NCBI GenBank assembly: GCA_963757115.1
Contig: CAVWQV010000005.1
Location: 236,460 to 300,459 of the forward strand
DNA from: CAVWQV01 sp963757115
GTDB lineage: Bacteria; Pseudomonadota; Alphaproteobacteria; Acetobacterales; Acetobacteraceae
DNA length: 64,000 nucleotides
Reading direction: 5' to 3'
Positions 18,328 through 26,395 of the stretch are shown here, piece by piece. Under the pieces are notes generated by a model. That model was given only the letters and a program-made list of their open reading frames with translations, was not told the DNA's origin and did no database searches. Position numbers and translations under genes: made by a program. Positions within the stretch are counted from its first letter, which is position 1, and every line of letters starts with the position of its first letter.

Positions 18328-19299
18328 ATGGCGGAAACGGCGGAGCAGGTTCCGGTGACGGTGCTGACCGGCTATCTCGGGGCGGGCAAGACGACCTTGC
18401 TCAACCGCATTCTGAGCGAGAACCACGGCAAGAAGTATGCGGTGGTGATCAACGAGTTCGGCGAACTCGGCGTCGACAACGACCTCGTGGTGGACAGCGA
18501 CGAGGAAGTGTTCGAGATGAACAACGGCTGCGTGTGCTGCACGGTGCGGGGCGACCTGATCCGCATCGTCGGCGGCCTGATGAAGCGCCGCGACAAGTTC
18601 GACGGCATCATCATCGAGACCACCGGCCTCGCCAACCCGGCCCCGGTGGCGCAGACCTTCTTCGTCGACGACGCGGTGCGCACGAAGACCAGGCTCGACG
18701 CCATCGTGACGGTGGCGGACGCCAAGCACCTGCCCCAACGATTGGAGGACAGCCACGAGGCTGAGGATCAGATCGCGTTCGCCGACGTGATCGTGCTGAA
18801 CAAGACCGACCTTGTGACCCCTGAGGAGCTCGCCGAGGTCGAGCGCCGCATCCGCGCGATCAACAAGTTCGCGGTGATTCACCCGACCGAGCGCGCATCG
18901 CTGCCGATCGCGGAGGTGCTCGACCGCGGCGCGTTCGACCTGCAACGCGTGCTGGCGATCGAGCCTAACTTCCTCACCGACGACGAGCACGAGCATAGCG
19001 ACGAGATCACGTCTGTGTCCTTCGAGGTGGAGCGCCCGATCGACCCTGAGAAGTTCAACGCCTGGATCGGCGGCCTGTTGGCCTTGAACGGCCAGGACCT
19101 CCTGCGCACCAAGGGCATCCTCGCCTATGCCGGCGAGGATCGCCGTTTCGCCTTCCAGGCCGTCCACATGATCGCCGACGGCGACTTCATCGGACCGTGG
19201 AAGCCGGGCGAGAAGCGGGTCAGCCGCATCGTGTTCATCGGCCGCAAGCTCAATCGGCCGGTGCTCCGGCGCGGTTTCGAATCCTGCCAGATCGACTGA
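18328..19299 (+). CDS. CobW/COG0523-family GTPase, putative metallochaperone
   Basis: G3E P-loop GTPase of 323 residues. Walker A GYLGAGKTT is at 15-23, the metal-binding C-x-C-C (CVCC) at 68-71, switch region IIIETTGLANPAPV, the guanine motif NKTD near residue 154 and a C-terminal CobW_C domain. This family inserts Zn2+ or other metals into client proteins. The ATG at 18328 follows GGAGC and matches the family N-terminus. The next gene, eight bases on, is a WD40 protein. No Zur box or zinc transporter is visible nearby, so the metal is not settled. Confidence 0.9.
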   Translation: MAETAEQVPVTVLTGYLGAGKTTLLNRILSENHGKKYAVVINEFGELGVDNDLVVDSDEEVFEMNNGCVCCTVRGDLIRIVGGLMKRRDKFDGIIIETTGLANPAPVAQTFFVDDAVRTKTRLDAIVTVADAKHLPQRLEDSHEAEDQIAFADVIVLNKTDLVTPEELAEVERRIRAINKFAVIHPTERASLPIAEVLDRGAFDLQRVLAIEPNFLTDDEHEHSDEITSVSFEVERPIDPEKFNAWIGGLLALNGQDLLRTKGILAYAGEDRRFAFQAVHMIADGDFIGPWKPGEKRVSRIVFIGRKLNRPVLRRGFESCQID

Positions 19300-19306
19300 A
19301 GCGTCG

Positions 19307-20352
19307 ATGGCTCTCGCGGCGGCGCCCCGGTATCTGATCGAGACCCGGGGCGTCCGGCAGTCACTCGACGCCTTCGTCGTCGCCTGCGCATTCGACCGGG
19401 CGGTACGACCGTTGCGTTTGCGCTCGGGGACGGAAGCTTGCGACGGGTCAAGCTCGCCGCCCTGGAACACTGGGACAGCGTGACGGCGCACGACGGGGCG
19501 ATGCTGGCGCTCGCACCGGATGCCGGCCCCGTGGGCTTTCTCACCGCAGGCGATGACGGGCGGTTCCGTCGCGTAGTCTCCGACGGCCAGGCGAGCGACA
19601 TCGCGACATTCGGCAGCAAATGGGTCGAGCACGTTGCCGCGCATCCCGGGGAAAAGGGCAAGGGCCTGCTCGCCTGCGCTATCGGCAAGCACGTGCATTT
19701 GTTCGACGCGTCCGGCAGCAAGCTGAAGCAGCTTGAGCATCCGTCCACGGTGACGGGTTTGGTGTTCGACGCGCGGGGTAAGCGGGTAGGCGCGTCGCAC
19801 TACAACGGGGCGTCGTTGTGGTTCGCCGCTGCCAAGACCGACAGCCCGCGCCGGCTGGAGTGGAAGGGCAGCCATATCGGGATCGCGATCTCGCCCGACG
19901 GGGACTACGTCGTGACCGCGATGCAGGAGAACGCACTGCACGGCTGGCGGCTAGCGGATGGCCAGCACATGCGCATGAGCGGCTACCCGGCCAAGACGCA
20001 CAGCATGTCGTTCACCCGAGCGGGCAAGTGGCTCGCGACCAGCGGTGCCGAGACGGTGGTGCTCTGGCCGTTCACCGGCGGCGGCCCGATGGGCAAGGGG
20101 CCGACAGAGCTCGCGGGCGGCGACGGCACTCCCTGCACCCGCGTGCTGTGCCACCCGAAGGACGACATGGTAGCGGCGGGTTTCGACGACGGTTTGGTGG
20201 TGCTGGCCGATATCGCGACCAGCCGCGTGCTGCCGTTGGCACCGCCCGGCAACGGCCCAGTCTCGGCCCTTGCCTGGAGCCCGACGGGGTCACACCTCGC
20301 CCTCGGGACGGAAACCGGATTCGCGGCGATCATTGATTTATCGACCCGCTGA
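19307..20352 (+). pseudogene. WD40-repeat protein, one frameshift near the N-terminus
   Basis: Beta-propeller protein of about 347 residues. The first frame from the ATG at 19307 gives SLDAFVVACAFDRA. A one-base change near 19403 passes to the second frame (GTTVAFALGDGSLRRVKLA), which then runs without a stop. Repeats are visible as FGSKWVEHVAAHPGEKGKGL, WKGSHIGIAISPDGDYVVTA, GYPAKTHSMSFTRAGKWLAT and GPVSALAWSPTGSHLALGTE. No enzymatic motif. Its immediate co-orientation with the CobW GTPase suggests a scaffold or regulatory partner in metal delivery. Confidence 0.78.
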
Positions 20353-20361
20353 ACGCTTACT

Positions 20362-21105
20362 ATGCACGCCAAGTCGCCGCCGCGCGCTGGCACGGCTTGG
20401 CGCTTCTGCCGTCCCGTTTGGCCACAACTCGGGAGATTGCAGTTGGTCCCCGGACAGCGGGCTTTCGCGGTCACGGCGCTCGTTCCCAAGCAGGTTCCCA
20501 AAACTGGGGCATGGATGGGTGTGGCGTTCTGCGCGGCGCTGGGCTTGGCCGCCGCCGTGCTTGCGGGTTTCGGCACCAACCCGGCTGGAACCGGCCGGGC
20601 ATTGCAAGCGACAGGTCGCCTCGCATTTCTTCTGTTCTGGGTCGCTTATTGCGGGGGCGCCCTGGCCGCGCTGTTCGGCCAACGCTTTGCAGCGGCGGCA
20701 CGGCATAGGCGTGAGTTCGGCCTCGCCTTCGCCGCCGTCATTCTAGTTCATTTCGGCCTTGTGCTTTGGCTTTATCGCGTGTCGGCTCAGCCGCCCGTCT
20801 CGACAACGACGTTGGTGTTCTTTGGGACGGCTCTGTTCTGGACCTGCGTCCTCGCAGTCCTGTCGATCAAGCGTGTGGCTCAGGCCCTTGCTGGATGGTG
20901 CTGTAAGATCCTCCGCTTCGTCGGCCTCGAATACATATCGTTCGCGTTCCTGTCGGACTTCATCACCCATCCGCTTCACTGGGACGCCAAGAGCCTGCTT
21001 GGCTATCTGCCGTTTTCGCTCCTTGCCGTCACGGGGATCGTCCTTCGGCTAACGGCATGGATTCGCCACCATGCATGGATCACGGGGCGCGCAGCACGTT
21101 TGTAG
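20362..21105 (+). CDS. polytopic membrane protein of unknown function
   Basis: Protein of up to 247 residues with about five hydrophobic segments (WMGVAFCAALGLAAAVLAGF, RLAFLLFWVAYCGGALAALF, EFGLAFAAVILVHFGLVLWL, TTTLVFFGTALFWTCVLAVL, LLGYLPFSLLAVTGIVLRLT). The spacing, with a His in the VILVHFG segment, loosely recalls ferric-reductase-like membrane domains, but I cannot confirm heme ligands in pairs. The first 45 residues from the ATG at 20362 are low in hydrophobicity; an ATG near 20515 is an alternative start. Follows the WD40 gene by ten bases. Confidence 0.6.
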   Translation: MHAKSPPRAGTAWRFCRPVWPQLGRLQLVPGQRAFAVTALVPKQVPKTGAWMGVAFCAALGLAAAVLAGFGTNPAGTGRALQATGRLAFLLFWVAYCGGALAALFGQRFAAAARHRREFGLAFAAVILVHFGLVLWLYRVSAQPPVSTTTLVFFGTALFWTCVLAVLSIKRVAQALAGWCCKILRFVGLEYISFAFLSDFITHPLHWDAKSLLGYLPFSLLAVTGIVLRLTAWIRHHAWITGRAARL

Positions 21106-21185
21106 CGCTAATCCTCGTCGCTAGCGGAATCTGGTCCTCGCGAAAACTCTGACGAAATCGACGGGCCGAAAGCGTCCGTTCAAGG

Positions 21186-22317
21186 TTACCGCGCCTGTGC
21201 GCTTGCCTCGGAGCGCGTCGCGCCGACGCGGCTCGCCAGGGCCGCGGCCATGAAGCCGTCGAGGTCGCCGTCGAGCACCGCGTCCGGGTTGCCCTTCTCC
21301 AGGCCGGTGCGCAGGTCCTTCACCAGCTGATACGGCGCCAGCACGTAGCTGCGAATCTGATGGCCCCAGCCGATGTCGGTCTTGGCGCTCTCCACAGCAG
21401 CTGACGCTGCTTCCCGCCGCTGCAGCTCCTGTTCATAGAGCCGCGCCTTCAGCATCCCCATCGCGGTCGCGCGGTTACGATGCTGGCTGCGGTCGGTCTG
21501 GCACGCGACGACGATGCCGGAAGGAATGTGCGTAATGCGGATGGCGCTTTCCGTCTTGTTGACGTGCTGGCCGCCCGCCCCGGACGCGCGGAACGTGTCC
21601 ACCTTGAGGTCGGCATCGCTGATTTCGACCTCGAACGTGTCGTCCACCACGGGGTAGACCCAGACGGACGCGAAGCTCGTCTGCCGCCGGGCATTCGCGT
21701 CGAACGGGCTGATGCGAACCAGGCGATGCACGCCGGCCTCCGTCTTGAGCCAGCCGTAGGCGTTCGGTCCACTCACCTGCAAGGTTACGGATTTCAGGCC
21801 GGCCTGCTCGCCCTCGCTTTGCTCGATGATCTGCGCCTTGTAGCCGTGCTGCTCGGCCCAGCGGAGATACATCCGCAGCAGCATCTCGGCCCAGTCCTGC
21901 GCTTCCGTGCCGCCCGCGCCGGCGTTGATCTCAACGAAGCTGTCGTTGGCGTCGGCCTCGCCGGACAGCAGGCTTTCAATCTCGCGCCGCTTCGCCTCCT
22001 CGGCGAGCGCACGGAGGCTAGCGATGCCGTCGCCAACCATCGCCACGTCGCCGTCGGCTTCGGCAAGCTCGATCAGTTCGAGGGTGTCGGCGACGTCCTG
22101 CTCAAGTCGCTGCACGCCCTCGATCTGCCCGGCGAGCTGGTTGCGCTCGCGCATGAGCTTCTGGGCCTCGTCCGCCTTGTTCCAAAGGGCGGGGTCCTCG
22201 GCGCGCGCGTTCAGCTCGGCGAGGCGCCCCTGCGCGGCATCCCAGTCAAAGATGCCTCCTCAGCAGCGCCACCGACTGCTTGATCTGTTCGTTGAGGGCA
22301 TCCAATTCGGTCGACAT
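21186..22317 (-). CDS. prfB: peptide chain release factor 2, expressed by programmed +1 frameshift
   Basis: Terminates translation at UGA and UAA. The short first frame starts at the ATG at 22317 (MSTELDALNEQIKQS) and meets an in-frame TGA at 22248-22246. Continuing in +1 from CTT gives DWDAAQGRLAELNARAEDP and then the full release-factor body. It has the stop-codon recognition tripeptide SPF (VRISPFDANARRQTS) and the peptidyl-tRNA hydrolysis motif GGQ (SGAGGQHVNKTESA). This is the normal autoregulation of prfB, not a mutation. Lies just downstream of mrcA on the same strand, as in many alphaproteobacteria. Confidence 0.96.
22245..22260 (-). promoter_or_regulatory. prfB programmed +1 ribosomal frameshift site
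   Basis: Read on the minus strand the site is AGGAGG-CAT-CTT-TGA-C: an internal Shine-Dalgarno-like AGGAGG (22260-22255), the slippery CTT and an in-frame TGA followed by C. This equals the E. coli arrangement (AGG-GGG-TAT-CTT-TGA-C) with the same spacing. When RF2 is scarce the ribosome slips from CTT to TTT and reads GAC, making full-length RF2. Codon 24 is the TGA. Confidence 0.95.
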
Positions 22318-22349
22318 GCGCGCCTATGAGGGGTCGCGGGAGACCCGGG

Positions 22350-24935
22350 TCAATAGAGGCCGCCCAGCCCGCTGTCGCCGCCGCCGGCCGGTCCCTGCTG
22401 GGCCGAGCCGCCGCCATTGTCGGCAGATGCCGACCAGCCGCCGCTCGACGCGCCAGGCACCTGATCTGGCTTGAAAGCGTCCGTCACGGTACCCCAGCCA
22501 GTATCCCATTTCGCCATCGTCACCCCCTCCGGCTGCCGAAAGCTGAGCGCCGGATGGTCCTTGAGCGCGGTCATCATGTAGTTGCGCCAGATCGGCGCGG
22601 CGACGGCGCCGCCAGTTTCCTTGTCCCCGAGGCTGGAAGGATTGTCGAACCCGATCCAGACCGCCGTGACGAGATCAGGCGTAAAGCCGATGAACCATGC
22701 GTCGTTGAAGTCCTGGCTGGTCCCGGTCTTGCCCGCGATCGGCCGGTTCATCCCCTTGCCGGCCTCGACCCCCGTGCCACGCTGCACGACGCCCTGCATC
22801 ATCGTCACCATCTGGAAGGTGCTGGCGGGGTCGGCGATCTGGCGGCGCGTGTCCGTGAGTTCGGGCGGGTTGGCGGCGTCATCGCAGGTGTCGCAGTCGC
22901 GGCCGGGCGCACGCCAGACCACGTGGCCGTCGCGGTCCTGCACGCTGTCGATCAGGCTCGGCACGACTTCGCGCCCACCCGCAGCAAGCGAGGCGTAGGC
23001 CCCCGCCATGCGCAGCACCGTCGTGTCCACCGCACCGAGCGCGGCGGGCAGCACCCGCGGCATGTTATCGACCACGTGGAACGCGATGGCGGTCTGCGCG
23101 ACCGCCTCCATGCCAACCTTCTGCGCCACCCGCACCGTGACAAGGTTGAGCGATTTTTCGAGCGCAATGCGCATCGGCGTCGGGCCGTTGAACGTCATCT
23201 CGTAGTTGTTGGGCCGCCACTGCCCGGCGGAGCCGGCGTCGATCACGATAGGGGCGTCCATAAACCGCTGGCTGGGCGAGATGTCTTGCTCGAGTGCCGT
23301 GAGATAGACCATCGGCTTGAAGGAGCTGCCGGGCTGGCGCAAAGCCTGGGTAGCCCGGTTGAATTGGCTCGTGTCGAAGCTCCAGCCGCCCACCATCGAG
23401 AGCACCCGGCCGGTGGCCGGGTCGAGCGAGACCATGGCCCCCTGCACCTGCGGGATCTGCCGCAGCTGCACACGATCGAGACGCTGCACGCCGGCCTTGC
23501 CCGTTGGCGCCGGGGTTGCGACGGGTTCGACCATCACGACGTCGCCCACCTGCACGACGTCGGTGACGCGGCGCGGCGCCGGGCCGAAGCGGTCGTCGCG
23601 CACCGGGCGCGCCCAGCCGAGATCGGCGATCGCGATAGCGCCGGTGCGTGACACGACGGCGTCCGGGCCGCGCTCGATCCAGCCAACTCGCGCCTCGCTC
23701 TCCGTGGTCTCGAACACCACGGCAAGCTTCCAGTCGGCGGCAAGGCCGGGCGGCCGCGCGACGCCGCCGAGGGCTGTCGGCCAGTTGGCGCGCAAACCGG
23801 CGCCGCCGGCTAGGCGCGTGACGGGGCCGCGCCAGCCGCCGAACTTGCGGTCATAGGCGACGAGGCCGTCGCGCAATGCCTTTTCGGCAACAAGCTGGAG
23901 CTTGGGATCGAGGCTGGTGCGGATCATCAGCCCGCCCTGCGTCGTCGTGTCAGTGCCGAATCGGTCCACCAGCCGCCGGCGCACCTCTTCGGCGAACCAG
24001 TCGGCCCCAGCAATCGGCTCGGGGCGGCGGAACTGCGCCGGGATGATCGGCTGCGCCTTGGCCGCCGTAGCCTCCGCGGCGGTGATGACCCGGTTCTCGG
24101 CCATGCGGTCGATCACCCAGTCCCGCCGCGCCTTGGCGGCGTCCGGAAAGCGGAACGGGTTGTAGTTGTTGGGAGCCTTGGGCAGGGCGGCCAGAAACGC
24201 GGCCTCCGGCACGGAAAGCTCGTCCAGCGGCTTGTTGAAGTAGGACTGCGCGGCGGCTGCCACGCCATACGACTGCAAGCCAAGATAGATTTCGTTGAGA
24301 TAGAGTTCGAGGATGCGCTCCTTGGTCAGGCTTTCCTCGATGCGCATCGCAAGGATCGCCTCCTTTACCTTGCGCGACAGGGACAGCTGGCCATCCAGCA
24401 GCATGTTCTTGGCGACCTGCTGGGTGATGGTGGAAGCGCCCACCGGCCGGCGGCCCTGGCCCATCTGCACCAAATCGGTGACCGCGGCGCGAGCGATGGC
24501 GAGCGGGTCGACGCCCCGGTGATTCCAGTAGTTCTGATCTTCCGCCGAAACGAACGCCTGCTTAACAATGTCGGGAATGGCGGTGTACGGCACGAACAAG
24601 CGCCGCTCGGTCGCCAGCTCTGCCATCAGGCGCGCATCGCCCGCGTAGACCCGGCTCATGATCTTGGGTTGGTAGGAGCGCAGCCCGTTCACGTCCGGCA
24701 GGTCGGAGGCGAAGTGTCGGTACGCGCCGTAGACGACGACGGCGCCCCCCGCCCCGGCCAGGAACACCAGCCCGAGCAGCACGCCGCCCACCCGCGCGAA
24801 CCAGCGCCAAGGGGAAGCGCGCCGCTGCGCCCCACGCTTTACTGCGGCGCGGGGCTGGAGGCGTGGGCGGGAGGTTGAGGAAGGCGAGGGCGAGTTGCCC
24901 GCATTCGAGCGGCCGTTCATGCCTAATGATGGCAT
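22350..24935 (-). CDS. mrcA: penicillin-binding protein 1A (bifunctional transglycosylase/transpeptidase)
   Basis: Peptidoglycan synthase anchored in the inner membrane, 861 residues. There is a cytoplasmic basic N-terminus, one transmembrane segment at about 46-70, a GT51 glycosyltransferase domain with the catalytic Glu in AEDQNYWNHRGVDP (Glu132) and GASTITQQVAKN, then an OB-like insert. The transpeptidase has SSFKP with the nucleophile Ser and KTGTS near the C-terminus. The tail is Gly/Ser-rich. It sits between the amidase and prfB, all on the minus strand, a conserved cell-wall neighbourhood. Confidence 0.95.
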   Translation of the reverse strand: MPSLGMNGRSNAGNSPSPSSTSRPRLQPRAAVKRGAQRRASPWRWFARVGGVLLGLVFLAGAGGAVVVYGAYRHFASDLPDVNGLRSYQPKIMSRVYAGDARLMAELATERRLFVPYTAIPDIVKQAFVSAEDQNYWNHRGVDPLAIARAAVTDLVQMGQGRRPVGASTITQQVAKNMLLDGQLSLSRKVKEAILAMRIEESLTKERILELYLNEIYLGLQSYGVAAAAQSYFNKPLDELSVPEAAFLAALPKAPNNYNPFRFPDAAKARRDWVIDRMAENRVITAAEATAAKAQPIIPAQFRRPEPIAGADWFAEEVRRRLVDRFGTDTTTQGGLMIRTSLDPKLQLVAEKALRDGLVAYDRKFGGWRGPVTRLAGGAGLRANWPTALGGVARPPGLAADWKLAVVFETTESEARVGWIERGPDAVVSRTGAIAIADLGWARPVRDDRFGPAPRRVTDVVQVGDVVMVEPVATPAPTGKAGVQRLDRVQLRQIPQVQGAMVSLDPATGRVLSMVGGWSFDTSQFNRATQALRQPGSSFKPMVYLTALEQDISPSQRFMDAPIVIDAGSAGQWRPNNYEMTFNGPTPMRIALEKSLNLVTVRVAQKVGMEAVAQTAIAFHVVDNMPRVLPAALGAVDTTVLRMAGAYASLAAGGREVVPSLIDSVQDRDGHVVWRAPGRDCDTCDDAANPPELTDTRRQIADPASTFQMVTMMQGVVQRGTGVEAGKGMNRPIAGKTGTSQDFNDAWFIGFTPDLVTAVWIGFDNPSSLGDKETGGAVAAPIWRNYMMTALKDHPALSFRQPEGVTMAKWDTGWGTVTDAFKPDQVPGASSGGWSASADNGGGSAQQGPAGGGDSGLGGLY

Positions 24936-24959
24936 CGTTCCCGAAGGGTGGCGAGTCGT

Positions 24960-25811
24960 CTAGCCGGACAGTTCCGCGAGCCGGTACGAGGTCGCGAAAT
25001 AGGCGTCGACCGCGCGCTTCATCGCCTGCGCGACGCGGACGCGGTGCGCCGAGCGACCGAGTGCCGCCTCGTCCTGCCGGTTCGACATGAAGCCCATTTC
25101 GACCAGCACGCTTGGGATGTCGGCGGCCTGCAGCACCACGAACCCGGCGTGGCGGGACGGGTTCTCCAGCATGAGGAGGTCCGGACGGAGGTGGTCCACC
25201 ACGCTCCGCGCCATTTGCGTCGAGCCCCGGCGGGTTTCCTGGCGCACCAGGCTTGCGAGGATGGCAGCCACCTCGGGCGAGGCGAAGCCGAACCGCCCGT
25301 CGCCGAACCGGTCGGCGCTGTTCTCGCGACGCGCCAGCGCGGCCGTCTGCTGGTCGGAAGCGCGATCGGCGAGGGTGTAGACGCTTGCCCCCCGGACGTC
25401 GTGGTCGCCCACCGCGTCGGCGTGCATGGATACGAACAGCGCCGCCTTGCGGCTCTGCGCGCGCGCAACGCGCCCCTCGAGAGGGACGAAAACGTCGCTG
25501 GCCCGGGTCAGCTCGACCCGATAGCGCCCGCCCGCCTCCAGTAGCCGGCGTAGCTCCTCAGCGACCGCAAGCGATACGTGTTTCTCGTAGGTGCCGGACA
25601 CACCGATGGCGCCCGGGTCCTTTCCGCCATGCCCCGGATCAAGCATCACGACGGGCGAGGGCAACCGCTTCGCTTCAGGTGGTTTTCGGGGCGAGGCCGC
25701 GCCTTTGGCGGCGCGAGCCTCGGCTTCGCGGAACCAGTGCGGCAACAGGAACGCGCCGGTGACACCGGATCCGAGCAACACCCTCCGACCGACCGCCACT
25801 CGTTGGGGCAT
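24960..25811 (-). CDS. N-acetylmuramoyl-L-alanine amidase (Amidase_3 family)
   Basis: Zinc hydrolase that cleaves the stem peptide from muramic acid during cell separation. The 283 residues carry Zn ligands His61 (MLDPGHGGKDPGAIG), Glu76 (GTYEKHVSLAV) and His130 (LFVSMHADAVGD), with the catalytic Glu in SVLVEMGFMSNRQDE. The N-terminus has paired arginines before a hydrophobic stretch (VGRRVLLGSGVTGAFLLP), which suits Tat export. It is shorter than E. coli AmiC, with no clear AMIN domain. The gene is upstream of mrcA and divergent from rne. Confidence 0.92.
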   Translation of the reverse strand: MPQRVAVGRRVLLGSGVTGAFLLPHWFREAEARAAKGAASPRKPPEAKRLPSPVVMLDPGHGGKDPGAIGVSGTYEKHVSLAVAEELRRLLEAGGRYRVELTRASDVFVPLEGRVARAQSRKAALFVSMHADAVGDHDVRGASVYTLADRASDQQTAALARRENSADRFGDGRFGFASPEVAAILASLVRQETRRGSTQMARSVVDHLRPDLLMLENPSRHAGFVVLQAADIPSVLVEMGFMSNRQDEAALGRSAHRVRVAQAMKRAVDAYFATSYRLAELSG

Positions 25812-26395
25812 GCGAGCGACTTATCATGGCGGGTACGGATGCGCACCTTACATGTTGATTAACCGCCCTTCGCTCCCAACCTAAGCAGGACACGGCCTCC
25901 AAAGCAGGCGGCGGATCAGGCGGATTGCGGTCCGGCCGGGTTTGCTTCATGGTCGTGCCGCTTCGGTGACAGTCGGAACAAGCGCGGCTTTGCGCTCCGT
26001 GGACCGGCGGTTGATGAGACTGTGTTGGTGGCCCTCGGCCGCCTTGGTCGCCCTCCGCCCTTACAATCCGTCACCGGACAAACTCGCGCGTCGCGCGCCG
26101 CGCCAATTGGCACGTCGGGCGTAGTGGTGTGAACCGGGCGCGAGCCGCACTTGAACAAGGGCAGCGTTCCCCGAGCGCGCCGCATTGCAGGATTAGATGG
26201 CCGCAAACCCGCCCGCTCCTCCACTGCCGAGCCGCCCGTTCCGGGTCGTTCCGCGGGCCGGCGCAGCGGGCGAGGCCATTTATCCGGCGCGCGTGAACCC
26301 GCCCTGTTTCCCCAGTCCCTCCCGCCGACCGCCGCCGCTTGCCCGCTTCGCGCGAGGAACGTCGAGCCGGTCGGCGCACCGGAGTTCACGATTCA
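25812..26395 (+). promoter_or_regulatory. long leader/promoter region upstream of rne
   Basis: A gap of 584 bases separates the divergent amidase and RNase E start codons, with no convincing ORF on either strand. RNase E controls its own mRNA through a long structured 5' leader in well-studied bacteria; that this region does the same is an inference. The G+C-rich part around 25940-26080 contains several short complementary runs, but I have not folded it. The promoters of both genes must lie here; no strong sigma-70 boxes stand out. Confidence 0.4.

Noticed and set aside
21186..22317. prfB as a pseudogene because of the in-frame TGA
   Set aside because: The TGA lies in the conserved CTT-TGA-C context with an upstream AGGAGG, so it is the programmed frameshift site.
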